From Pseudomonas sp. 6D_7.1_Bac1 (GTDB taxonomy: Bacteria > Pseudomonadota > Gammaproteobacteria > Pseudomonadales > Pseudomonadaceae), in assembly GCF_025465945.1 (NCBI RefSeq), contig NZ_JANLNW010000074.1:186001-250000 (forward strand): DNA of 64,000 bases, read 5' to 3'. Under the pieces are notes generated by a model. It was given only the letters and a program-made list of their open reading frames with translations. It was not told the DNA's origin and searched no databases. Below, in pieces: positions 26,801-34,964 of this stretch. Every line of letters starts with the position of its first letter. The stretch's first letter is position 1. Position numbers and translations under genes: made by a program.

Positions 26801-29800
26801 GTAGACGTACTCATTGGTGCCGGTGCTTTGGGTCATCCATGCTTCGGACAAGCGGACGGCGGCCCGCGCATCGACTTCGCCAAAACCGTAATCGTTGCTG
26901 GTGTGCATGCCCCCACCGTTCCAGCCGTGGGCAGCGTTGTCGCTCCATTGGGTGGACGGGTCGTTGATCTTGCGCGCCGACAGGGCAAGGATCTGCTGCA
27001 CATCCCGATAACCCAGGTTCGGGTTGGCCTGCAGCATCAGCGCGACGATGCCGGAGACAATCGGCGCGGCAAAACTGGTGCCTTGCATGCTGGTGTAGTC
27101 GTTGCCGAAGGTGGAACCGCGCTCGGTTTCCAGCATATGGCTGGTGGACACAACGTTGCTGCCCGGTGCCGAGACCAGCAGGCTTGCGCCGGGGTTGGAG
27201 AACGGTGAAGAGCCGATCTGCAAGGTCGACAAATCGCCTTGGGCGTTGATCGCACCGACTTCGACCGAGAAGCGGTTGTTGTTGGTCATCGACCCCTGGG
27301 CATTGCCGCCGGTCGCACGGCTGTTGCCGCCGGCCGTCACAATAATGGTGCCCAATCCGCCACGACCGTTGCTCGCGGCATACTGCGCATTCATGGTCAG
27401 CGCAGCGGCAGTATTGATCTGGCCATCCTGCACATTACTCAGAGCGAAATCGTTCGAGAACCCCCAACTGTTGTTGGCAATGTCAAAACTGACCATATGC
27501 CCCAACCCGGCGATGTCGGCACCGCTGTTGGCCAGGTAATAACCACCCAGTGTTGCGTCGTAGGCCACGCCCACGCCACCCACACCATTCTTGGCGGCGA
27601 CCATAACGCCCGCGACCATGGTCGCGTGGTTGGACACCAGCCCCGGCAAAGTGCCGCCCGCCTGTTGAGTCTGCAACCAGGCTTTGTCGACATTCGGCGC
27701 CAGATCGGGGTGGGCGACATCAAAGATTTCAGGTGCGGTGGCGAACTGGCCACCCGGCTCGAACTGACCGATGCGCACGCCCTTACCGGTGTAGTCCTTC
27801 CAGACCGGCAGCACGTTAGTGTCGCTCAAGTACCATTCCTGAGCCGCCAATGGATCGAGCGGCACTTCAGGGGTCAGCAAGGTGACACCGGCACGCATTG
27901 GCGCGGTCTGCCCACTGCCCAGGTCCACCACCGACGCCGACAGGTTGCCGGCCGCATCGGCCACGCCGTATTTGAAACTGATCAGGCCGGTGTAATGCGC
28001 GTCCGGGTTGAACAGCACATCGCCCTGGGCCGTGAGGCTGACCGTACCGCCCACCGCGTCACCGACATTGGCGATACGCAGCGCGCCCTGGCTGTTGAGG
28101 TGTTGATCGTTGGCCAACAGGCTCTCTGCGGAAATCAAGTGAGTCTGCGTACGATCGAAGACCTTGCCGTCCTTGTCATGGGTCAGCACATCCGCCACCG
28201 GCATGGCGTTGGGGGTTTGCAGGTCGACGGCTGAAATATCCGAGAAGTTGAGCTTCTGGATGTTTTTCAGAGTGACCGTGCCGTCACGTCCGGCGACCTT
28301 GTCGGCTACTTCATAGCCGCTGTCGGTGCGGGTGATGCGGTAGTCGCCATGGTTGCCGTGCAGCGTCACCAGGTTGATCCCGCCGTCGCCATCGATTGTC
28401 GCATTGCCGTGGCCGACTTCGATCACATCGTTACCGGCACCGCCGTAGATTTTATCGGCACCGCCACCGGCGTGAATGATGCTGCCGGCTTCGGAGGCGT
28501 AAATGGTGTCGCCCTGAGGCCCGGCGTAGATCACCGCTTTGCCGCTGCCGCCAATGATGGTGTTGTGGCCGGTGCCGCCGACCAGTACGTCGTTGCCCGC
28601 CCCGCCCACCAGGGTCGAATTGCCGGAGCCGCCCTTGATGAAGGCGCTGCCGGTGCCGCCGCTCATGATGACGTCGTTGCCGCCGCCACCTTCAGCAATG
28701 GTCAAACCGGCCTGAGCCATGTTCAACACCACGCCTTTGTCACCGACGATGATCGCTGTGTCGTGACCGCCATTACCGTGAATATTTACCGGATTGTCCG
28801 AAGCACTAATGACAAAAACGTCATCACCTGCTCCGCCGACATAGGTGTTGCTGCCGGCACCGCCCACCAGCCAACCGCCGGCCGGGGCCGCAATCAAGGT
28901 GTCGTCGCCGCTGCCGCCGTACAAATTGCTCACACCCAGCTGCGCCGCGTTCAGGGTTTCACCCGTAGTGCTCTGGCTGGCATAAGCCGTCGTAGTGATG
29001 CCATTGGTGGTGGAAGTCACGCGCGTGCCGGCGCCCTGAGTGCTCAGGGTGTTGCTGACCGGATCGCCAAGGAAATCGACCGCCAATGCTTCCTGGTTCT
29101 TGCCATTAATGGTGAACGAACCGGTGGCGAGCACCTTGTTGCCGTCACGAATTTCGGCACTGGTGGATGCAGCGCGGACGTTGATCTGGGTAATGCCCAG
29201 CTCGGCCAGCGTCTTGAGTTCGCCCGCATCGACCTTGGCATCGTGGGTGCCATCGACCCAGACTCGCAGCTTGCTCCAGATCGGGTCGCGTGAATCAATC
29301 ACTCCGTCCTTGTTCGCATCTTCACTGGCCAGTGCGGCAAAGCCGTCCTTGAAACGTGCCTCGCCAGCAGCGCCATTGACGCCCGCCTTACCGCCGTAAT
29401 ACTCGGAGAACATCTGGCTGACGTCTTTGATCTGGCCGCTACCATCATCGATCACCAGCATGCCTGTGGTGCGATCTGCCCAGCCGCTGCGCTTGAGCGT
29501 GCCACTGTGGTCGGTGTCGAACAGCACGCCATCGCGGATGTCGGTCATGTGCACGCCATTGCCGGTCAAATCCAGCAACAGCGGGTCAACGTAGGTGTTG
29601 AACGTGGACATGGCCGACAAACCGTTCAGGGTCACGGCATTGCGCAGGCTGAAATCCGGTTTGCTGCTGTTCGGCGCCTGGTAGAAACTCGACAGATAGG
29701 TGTTGGGCCGAGCGTTGGGATCAAGCTGCATTTCACCGGGGCGAACACCACCCGAGGCGAGGCTGGCCATCTGGGTGGAGGTAAAATCGGTTTTGTTGAG

Positions 29801-30583
29801 AATACCGCCGACGGCAAAGACGTTGTGAGTCGCGGCGTTTTGAATGAAGCCATTGGCGGCGTCTTGCTGGGCTTTGCTTTCGCCCTGGATGTGTTGTTGG
29901 GGTACGGGATTGGGCGTGATATCAATATTGATCAGCTTTTGAGGCTCTGGATTATTTTTAACCCCGTCCCAATGATAGATATCATTTTTCTTTGAATCCG
30001 CGAAGGCAACACCCATATCGATGGACACAACGTTATTCGGGTTATTCCACCAACTGCCCGACGTATCAACAGTACTGAGACCTTTATTCCAGAGATCCGC
30101 AAGATAATTATAGCTATTATAGAAACCGCCACCCGCCGTTATTTCCGTACTAGAAACGCCCAGCACAGTGCCGATAAGACCGAGATTAAAGGAGGCAGCA
30201 TTTGTAAAGTTGGGGACAAAACGATCACCCAAGTCACCACTTGCGCCCTTATAGCCGCGCTGCAAGTCCCCGTCACCACCCTGCCTTAACGATTCATAAA
30301 GGACTTTATAAACTTCGGTCCGGATGGAAATCTCAGGATTTTCATAGTTAATCGCGCCTTTACTTCCACCATTTATGCCATCACGAATAGCGGCGTATTT
30401 ACTGACAACGCTCTTGACGTCGTATTCCATCGGAACCATGTAAGGCTCACTCGTCCAGGGGTCGATAATGTAATTACCGGCTCCATCATCAAGCCATTTG
30501 GCCGGAACGTCCTTACCCTTCCTTGTTTGGACTAAAAACTCATCTTTACCAAACTGCCCCTTCTTAGCTAGCGTTGTTAACAT
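23843..30583 (-). CDS. giant RTX/subtilase-like type I secretion substrate
   Basis: About 2246 residues, start 30583 after AAGGAG at 5 bases. There is no signal peptide. In order: an unrecognised N-terminus (1-330); an LDLTGNGV / EF-hand-like block (about 335-520, SEDANKDGVIDSRDP); RTX-type glycine-rich repeats (about 555-780, YGGSGDD, VGGAGNDVLVGG); a cadherin-like domain (about 795-890); an S8-like peptidase domain with His986 (NHATMVAGV), an oxyanion Asn (VTAGGNS) and Ser1170 (QGTSFAAP), but Glu942 where Asp is expected; a P/proprotein-convertase domain (about 1265-1395); more RTX repeats (about 1470-1580); a Pro-rich linker (about 1740-2040); and a C-terminal GNGNN beta-roll with a hydrophobic export tail. 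The upstream HlyB/HlyD/TolC genes match export by a type I system. Whether it is a protease, adhesin or both is open. Confidence 0.85.
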   Translation of the reverse strand: MLTTLAKKGQFGKDEFLVQTRKGKDVPAKWLDDGAGNYIIDPWTSEPYMVPMEYDVKSVVSKYAAIRDGINGGSKGAINYENPEISIRTEVYKVLYESLRQGGDGDLQRGYKGASGDLGDRFVPNFTNAASFNLGLIGTVLGVSSTEITAGGGFYNSYNYLADLWNKGLSTVDTSGSWWNNPNNVVSIDMGVAFADSKKNDIYHWDGVKNNPEPQKLINIDITPNPVPQQHIQGESKAQQDAANGFIQNAATHNVFAVGGILNKTDFTSTQMASLASGGVRPGEMQLDPNARPNTYLSSFYQAPNSSKPDFSLRNAVTLNGLSAMSTFNTYVDPLLLDLTGNGVHMTDIRDGVLFDTDHSGTLKRSGWADRTTGMLVIDDGSGQIKDVSQMFSEYYGGKAGVNGAAGEARFKDGFAALASEDANKDGVIDSRDPIWSKLRVWVDGTHDAKVDAGELKTLAELGITQINVRAASTSAEIRDGNKVLATGSFTINGKNQEALAVDFLGDPVSNTLSTQGAGTRVTSTTNGITTTAYASQSTTGETLNAAQLGVSNLYGGSGDDTLIAAPAGGWLVGGAGSNTYVGGAGDDVFVISASDNPVNIHGNGGHDTAIIVGDKGVVLNMAQAGLTIAEGGGGNDVIMSGGTGSAFIKGGSGNSTLVGGAGNDVLVGGTGHNTIIGGSGKAVIYAGPQGDTIYASEAGSIIHAGGGADKIYGGAGNDVIEVGHGNATIDGDGGINLVTLHGNHGDYRITRTDSGYEVADKVAGRDGTVTLKNIQKLNFSDISAVDLQTPNAMPVADVLTHDKDGKVFDRTQTHLISAESLLANDQHLNSQGALRIANVGDAVGGTVSLTAQGDVLFNPDAHYTGLISFKYGVADAAGNLSASVVDLGSGQTAPMRAGVTLLTPEVPLDPLAAQEWYLSDTNVLPVWKDYTGKGVRIGQFEPGGQFATAPEIFDVAHPDLAPNVDKAWLQTQQAGGTLPGLVSNHATMVAGVMVAAKNGVGGVGVAYDATLGGYYLANSGADIAGLGHMVSFDIANNSWGFSNDFALSNVQDGQINTAAALTMNAQYAASNGRGGLGTIIVTAGGNSRATGGNAQGSMTNNNRFSVEVGAINAQGDLSTLQIGSSPFSNPGASLLVSAPGSNVVSTSHMLETERGSTFGNDYTSMQGTSFAAPIVSGIVALMLQANPNLGYRDVQQILALSARKINDPSTQWSDNAAHGWNGGGMHTSNDYGFGEVDARAAVRLSEAWMTQSTGTNEYVYSASSGALGKPLAAGATLTSSIAMNAGLSVEHVEIDFDAQVGRLGDLTLKLISPDGTQSVLLNRQGKVPDGMPGASASDVGSTQSGAFKYTFMTTHDFGERSAGNWTLQVTDSASGLPVTLNSWSLRLYGSKASPDDTYFYTDEYVKSVLVQANRAVLDDAVNGVAGGRNTLNAAAVSGDTSVNLLTGVASIGGTALKVNNPSTIQNIVTGDGNDTLIAGAADALLDGGRGNNSLVGGTGKDFFVVHRRDAGSDTISNFEAARGEIVDLVGFAGKKFADLQLTQQGADVKVDLGKGQSIVLKNQALAGITAANFKFQDSFVAPTAYVNSDAHAVQPQEGLGTVVLKGGSNGVQLSGSVFSLSGTVYSHDSATSDVFVVAAQPGAKDYNNALRGFRHGIDKIDLRQTGITDFSQLIIAQQNRGTINGLSQIHGVNVALAGANGPGSNTSLVYLDALDVAQVSASDFLFAEHGPDVVPTVGPLPPVDLHPTTSVPTIDPVLRPSVTIPDIKLPDTKTIDQILAERGVDLNPKMPEHKTVEQILAERDANRGATTVPERKTIEQILAERGVGSLEPSKGPDIAPVVRTPIDTPSPRQIVIPDSPVIESTHRDLVIPTRPRVTVPDIAVSPDPRLKFDDAIPVPVDDSDFSYVSARGRTWGRPTPTPVGPVTVPVTVTVPDIRVPDIRVPDIGSVGRDTTWRTPIDIPSPRPIVIPDIPVVDIAHRDLDIPTLPRITVPDIAISVPADTWDFSYASIRDRTKTPAVDPAPVVTDPNTMTVKGFFANVTLGDESKTINVEASSAKVVAGNGDNKVNVTGKWGDITLGNGNNVVTGEVDKLTVGHGNNIITDSGRFSAVKLGDGNNKVVVSGNMPTVEVGHGVNDIEFSSASGDLVFGKDINPDHLWFQHKGQDLQISVIGSKQEVTLHNWYASTPERPRDIMAGDHHRLMSNDVEHLVQAMAAFAPAAPATMTFGAAEQQVLQPVLAANWM

Positions 30584-30618
30584 AACCACTCCTTATTAAG
30601 ACTCTAACAACTACACAC

Positions 30619-31074
30619 TCATTGATGCGCATAAAACTCAACACGCACACTTCCTGTTTTATCCACGCCTTTCATAACAACCTTGCGAGCGTCCAAGCTT
30701 GAACGCCCCAATGCAAACTCCACACGGACTTTACTATCAAGAGTCCACTCTATTTTTGGAGAGTTACTCCTATCAGAAAATGAAGCACACCCAGCAGAGT
30801 AAACCTGATACTCCCTGTCTTTTATCGCCACCTGCACATCCATTGTCTTATTGAAGATGACTATTTCGTCATAACAATAGGGAGAAAGCCCGCCACCACC
30901 TGAATAACTAACCAGTGCCGCAGTACTCCCTCCTCCTGGGGAGGGATAGAGTTTGATATAAGCCCCCTCTAACGAAAACGAAGCCGGCTTCAGATAAATC
31001 AGAAGAAGTACTGAATGCCAAGCGGCCCACCCAACCCCAAGGCAAAAAAAACTAAACTTTATTAATTTACCCAC
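30619..31074 (-). CDS. small membrane protein of the T1SS locus, unknown function
   Basis: The GTG start at 31074 is preferred for its AGAGGTATAGGC site; an in-frame ATG at 31116 exists but is preceded by a homopolymer-rich stretch. The roughly 151-residue product has one N-terminal helix (LIKFSFFCLGVGWAAWHSVLLLIYL read as a membrane anchor) and then a beta-rich domain with a Gly-rich loop (PSPGGGSTAALVSYSGGGG) and three Cys. It sits between hlyD and the giant substrate gene and shares the AT-rich composition of the substrate's 5' end. A role as a substrate chaperone, immunity or lipid-anchor partner would be guesswork. Confidence 0.6.
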   Translation of the reverse strand: MGKLIKFSFFCLGVGWAAWHSVLLLIYLKPASFSLEGAYIKLYPSPGGGSTAALVSYSGGGGLSPYCYDEIVIFNKTMDVQVAIKDREYQVYSAGCASFSDRSNSPKIEWTLDSKVRVEFALGRSSLDARKVVMKGVDKTGSVRVEFYAHQ

Positions 31075-31158
31075 GCCTATACCTCTCAAAAAAAAACGAT
31101 AAAAATGGCCGGTCATTTTTCCAGAGTTGAACTCACCCTCGAAAGCAAACCTATCCCC

Positions 31159-32574
31159 TCAACGCTCTCTAAAACTCTCATCCACATGCTGTTGCAGCGG
31201 ACTCAGGAAGTACTCGATAACCCGCCGCTGATCGGTCTTCACTTCCGCGGTCACCGACATCCCCGGCGACAGCGCCACTCGCTGTCCATTGACCATCAGA
31301 TGATCGGTGTTCAACCGAATACGACTGCTATAGATCAACCCGCGTTTTTCATCCTCGATGGCGTCGTTCGAGACGCTGAGCACTTCGCCGTCGACGGTGC
31401 CGTATTTGGTGAAGGTGAAGGTTTCGACCTTGACCGTGACCGGTTGGCCGGCGCGGACGAAGCCGACATCCTTGTTTTCCAGCATCGCTTCCACTTCGAC
31501 CGGCTGATCCGCCGGGACGATGACCATCAACGCCTGGGCCGGGGTGACCACGCCACCGACGGTGTGGATGGCCAGTTGTTGGACGGTGCCGTCCACCGGG
31601 GCTTTGAGGCTGGTGAGGGTTTCCTGATAGCGGGCCTTGGCCAGTTCCTGAACCAGGCTCGCGGCTTTTTGGTTGGCCTCCTGTTGCAGGTCGAGCATGG
31701 CGCGGCGGGCCTGGGCGACAACACCCTCGCGCCGGCGTCGTGCCTCGCCCTGGGCGGCGGTGGATTGCAGGACGCTGGCTTGCTGCACGCTCAACTGACG
31801 TTGCAGGTCCAGTCGGGCCTGTTCCTTTTCCAGGTATTCATGGCGCGCCACGTACTGTTGCGCCAACAGCCGCTGGTAGTCCTCGGCCAATTGCGTGGCA
31901 ATCGGCACGGTTTGTCGAAGGCTCGCCACCTGCGCCTGGGCAGACTGGATTTCGGCGCTGCGCTGCAGAATCTCGGCGTCCACCAACTCCAGATTGCTGC
32001 GGTACTCCTGATACTGACCCTGCAACCAGCGCTGGGCGCTGAGCACCTGTTCAGGGTTGGCGTTCTGAATGCTGTCCACCAGCGACGCGGGGGGTTGCTG
32101 GTGGTTGATCGCATCGAGCATCGCCGCGCTGCGTGCGGTGTCGATTCGTGCGCCCAGCAGATCACTCTGAATCCGTCTGACGTCGGCGTCCGCCGCCGTC
32201 GGATCGAGCTCGACTAACAACTCGCCGACTTTCACCGCCTGACCGTCGCTGACGTGGATCGCTCTGACCACCGCCGTTTCGCTGGATTGAATCAGCTTGG
32301 TCTTGCCATTCGGAACGATCTTGCCCGGCGCCACAGCGACCACTTCAATCTTGCCGACGCAGGCCCAGAGCAGCGCCAACACAGCGAAGCCCATGATGCT
32401 CCAGACAAATATTCTCGGCGCCGGATGCACCGGCGTGTCCTGCAACTCCAGCGCCGCCGGCAGAAACTGCGCCTCATGGGGTAGCCGATGTGGGCCGTCC
32501 GTACTTTTACGCTGGCGCCAGGAGTGTCGCCAGGCATGACGATAGCGCTGCAATAGCGAAGGGTGTGCGCTCAT
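31159..32574 (-). CDS. HlyD-family type I secretion membrane-fusion adaptor
   Basis: The start at 32574 (MSAHPSLLQRYRHAWRHSW) is chosen over a longer frame. The 471-residue protein has one N-terminal membrane segment (FVWSIMGFAVLALLWACV), a lipoyl half (APGKIVPNGKTKLIQ), a long coiled-coil hairpin (about 140-330) and the closing beta-barrel with the family's PGMSVTAEVKTDQRRVIEYFLSPL-type end. HlyD-like adaptors bridge the inner-membrane ABC exporter and TolC. Order tolC, hlyB, hlyD, orf, substrate on the same strand indicates one operon. Confidence 0.92.
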   Translation of the reverse strand: MSAHPSLLQRYRHAWRHSWRQRKSTDGPHRLPHEAQFLPAALELQDTPVHPAPRIFVWSIMGFAVLALLWACVGKIEVVAVAPGKIVPNGKTKLIQSSETAVVRAIHVSDGQAVKVGELLVELDPTAADADVRRIQSDLLGARIDTARSAAMLDAINHQQPPASLVDSIQNANPEQVLSAQRWLQGQYQEYRSNLELVDAEILQRSAEIQSAQAQVASLRQTVPIATQLAEDYQRLLAQQYVARHEYLEKEQARLDLQRQLSVQQASVLQSTAAQGEARRRREGVVAQARRAMLDLQQEANQKAASLVQELAKARYQETLTSLKAPVDGTVQQLAIHTVGGVVTPAQALMVIVPADQPVEVEAMLENKDVGFVRAGQPVTVKVETFTFTKYGTVDGEVLSVSNDAIEDEKRGLIYSSRIRLNTDHLMVNGQRVALSPGMSVTAEVKTDQRRVIEYFLSPLQQHVDESFRER

Positions 32575-32669
32575 GGGAAATCGATCCTTGAATCCGGAAT
32601 ACAGTGAATGCCGCCGCGCCTGATTCAAGGCGCGGTCGACAAACGAGTGACAAACGATTGAGGGGCTAC

Positions 32670-34808
32670 TCAGCCCTGCTGCATGCGGTGCAGACGCGAA
32701 TAGTGGCCGGCCTGATGAGCCAGCAACTCGGCATGGCTGCCCTGCTCGACGATTTGCCCGCGGTCGACCACCAGAATGCGATTGGCGTCGCGCACCGCAG
32801 ACAGTCGGTGCGCGATGATGATGACCGTGCGGCCGGCGCAGATGCTTTGCATGTTCTGCTGGATGATCCGCTCGGACTCGTAGTCCAGCGCGCTGGTGGC
32901 CTCATCGAAGATCAGAATTCGCGGGTTGCCGATCAAGGCGCGGGCGATGGCGACCCGTTGCCGCTGACCGCCGGAAAGCGAAGTGCCGTGCTCACCCACT
33001 ATGGTGTCGTAGCCCTCGGGCAACTCCAGAATGAATTCATGAGCCCCGGCCATGCTGGCGGCGTGCATGACCGCTTCGAGCGGCGCGCCCGGATCGGTCA
33101 ACGCGATGTTTTCGCGGATGCTGCGGTTGAACAACATGTTGTCCTGCAGCACCACACCGATTTGCCGACGCAATGATGAAACATCGGCCAGCGCCAGGTC
33201 CATGCCATCGACCAACACCCGGCCACGCTCCGGCACATACAAGCGCTGGAGCAGACGTGTCAGCGTACTTTTGCCAGACCCGGAACGCCCCACCACACCA
33301 ATCACCTCACCGGCCGCGATCTGCAGACTGACCCCGCGCAGAACTTCGGACCCATCGGCGCGATAACGAAAATGCACCTGGTCGAACTCGATCTGCCCCT
33401 GGAGTGGCGGCAACGCGCTGCGGGTGGCCTGGGACAGTTCGGTACGGGTGTTGAGGATATCGCCCAGACGCTGCACCGAAACACCGGTTTGCTGGAAGCT
33501 GGTCCACAGCTGTGCCAGGCGCATGATCGGGCCGCTGACGCGCCCGGCGAGCATGTTGAAGGCAATCAGTTCGCCAACCGAAAGTTGACCATCGATCACC
33601 AATCGAGCCCCCAGCCAGAGGGTCGCCACGGTGACCAGTTTGCCGATCAGCGACACGCTTTCATTGGCGATGGTGGATAAGGTCTGGGTCTTGAAACCGG
33701 CAGCCACATAAGCGGCCATCTGGTTGTCCCATTTGCGGATCGCCTGAGGTTCGACGGCCATGGATTTCACGGTGTCGATACCGTTCACGGTTTCCACCAG
33801 AAACGCCTGGTTCTCCGCGCCACGGGTAAAGCTGTCCTGCAACCTGGCACGCAGCAGTGGCGTGACAAACACCGAAACCAGCACATACAAAGGCAACGAC
33901 AGCAACACGATCAGGGTCAGCCAACCGCTGTAGTAAAACATCACCAGGATGAACACCAGGGAGAACAGCACATCCAGCAGCAAGGTAATGGCATTGCCGG
34001 TCAGAAAGCTGCGGATGTTCTCCAGTTCACGCACTCGGGCGACCGAATCACCGACTCGCCGCGCCTGAAAATACGCCAGCGGCAGGTTGATCAAATGCCG
34101 GAACAGCCGCGAGCCCAGCTCCACGTCGATACGGCTCGCGGTATGGGCGAATACGTAGCTGCGCAGACCGCTCAATGCGGACTCGAACAGCATGATGCCC
34201 AACAACCCGGCGGCGATCACATCGAGCGTGGTCAAGCCGTGATGCACCAGCACTTTATCCATGACCACCTGGAAAAACAGCGGTGTCACGAGGGCGAACA
34301 ATTGCAGGGCGAACGACACCAGCAACACTTCGCCCAACAATTTGCGGTACTTGACGATGGCAGGAATAAACCAGGTGAAATCGAAACGCGAGGTTTCGCC
34401 AGGCAGCCCGGCCTCGGAGCGCACCAGCACCAGCTCGCCGGTCCAGCGTGCCGCCAACGCCTCGAAGGTGATGACTTCGGGGCGATCCGAGCGCGGGTCC
34501 TGGATCAGCGCTTTGCCTTGATCCAGCTTGGCGATGATGAAAAACGTTCCGTCGCCATTGGCCGCAATCGCCGGCAAAGGCGTACGGTCCAGCCGCGCGA
34601 TGGTGGTGTTGACCGATTTGGCTTTGAGTCCCAGCTTGCGGGCAGCGAGCAACAGTTCGCGTTGGGTGAACACCTGATTCGTCGGAGCGAATTCGTGGGC
34701 CAGTTGTTCGGCAGACGCTGCCACCGTATGAAAACGGGCCAGCATGACCAGACACACGAGACCGGTATCTGGCGTGGGCGACTCAGCGCCCCTTCCTTGA
34801 TCACTCAT
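32670..34808 (-). CDS. type I secretion ABC exporter with degenerate C39-like domain
   Basis: Start at 34808 (MSDQGRG). The 712-residue protein begins with a C39-peptidase-like domain whose catalytic Cys is absent (DTGLVCL in place of D-C-G), as in HlyB, so it should bind rather than cleave its substrate. Then come six membrane helices and an ATPase with Walker A (VGRSGSGKST), the LSGGQRQR signature and Walker B (ILIFDEATSALD). This class exports RTX proteins with uncleaved C-terminal signals, consistent with the adjacent giant. Confidence 0.95.
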   Translation of the reverse strand: MSDQGRGAESPTPDTGLVCLVMLARFHTVAASAEQLAHEFAPTNQVFTQRELLLAARKLGLKAKSVNTTIARLDRTPLPAIAANGDGTFFIIAKLDQGKALIQDPRSDRPEVITFEALAARWTGELVLVRSEAGLPGETSRFDFTWFIPAIVKYRKLLGEVLLVSFALQLFALVTPLFFQVVMDKVLVHHGLTTLDVIAAGLLGIMLFESALSGLRSYVFAHTASRIDVELGSRLFRHLINLPLAYFQARRVGDSVARVRELENIRSFLTGNAITLLLDVLFSLVFILVMFYYSGWLTLIVLLSLPLYVLVSVFVTPLLRARLQDSFTRGAENQAFLVETVNGIDTVKSMAVEPQAIRKWDNQMAAYVAAGFKTQTLSTIANESVSLIGKLVTVATLWLGARLVIDGQLSVGELIAFNMLAGRVSGPIMRLAQLWTSFQQTGVSVQRLGDILNTRTELSQATRSALPPLQGQIEFDQVHFRYRADGSEVLRGVSLQIAAGEVIGVVGRSGSGKSTLTRLLQRLYVPERGRVLVDGMDLALADVSSLRRQIGVVLQDNMLFNRSIRENIALTDPGAPLEAVMHAASMAGAHEFILELPEGYDTIVGEHGTSLSGGQRQRVAIARALIGNPRILIFDEATSALDYESERIIQQNMQSICAGRTVIIIAHRLSAVRDANRILVVDRGQIVEQGSHAELLAHQAGHYSRLHRMQQG

Positions 34809-34964
34809 AAGCTTCCATGCACGCCGCATTGCGGCAAAAAATTCGTAGACCTTTCAACAGGTTGTAACAATTTTGAAACATTAGACATCAATACGCCATC
34901 ATTTCCTGAGATTTATTTCACTCAGGCGTATGAATGAGCGATGGCTGCCCGCGACGCTTGATGA

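Noticed and set aside
23951-27208. Long + strand reading frame of about 1085 codons inside the RTX gene
   Set aside because: It is exactly antisense to the subtilase/RTX gene, has no start context and shows the Arg/His/Asp-rich composition of a shadow frame in high-GC DNA.
23843-30583. The glycine-rich repeats as a CRISPR-like or DNA-level repeat array
   Set aside because: They repeat at the protein level (GGxGxD nonapeptides) with diverged codons, not as identical DNA repeats with spacers. No CRISPR array is present in the window.
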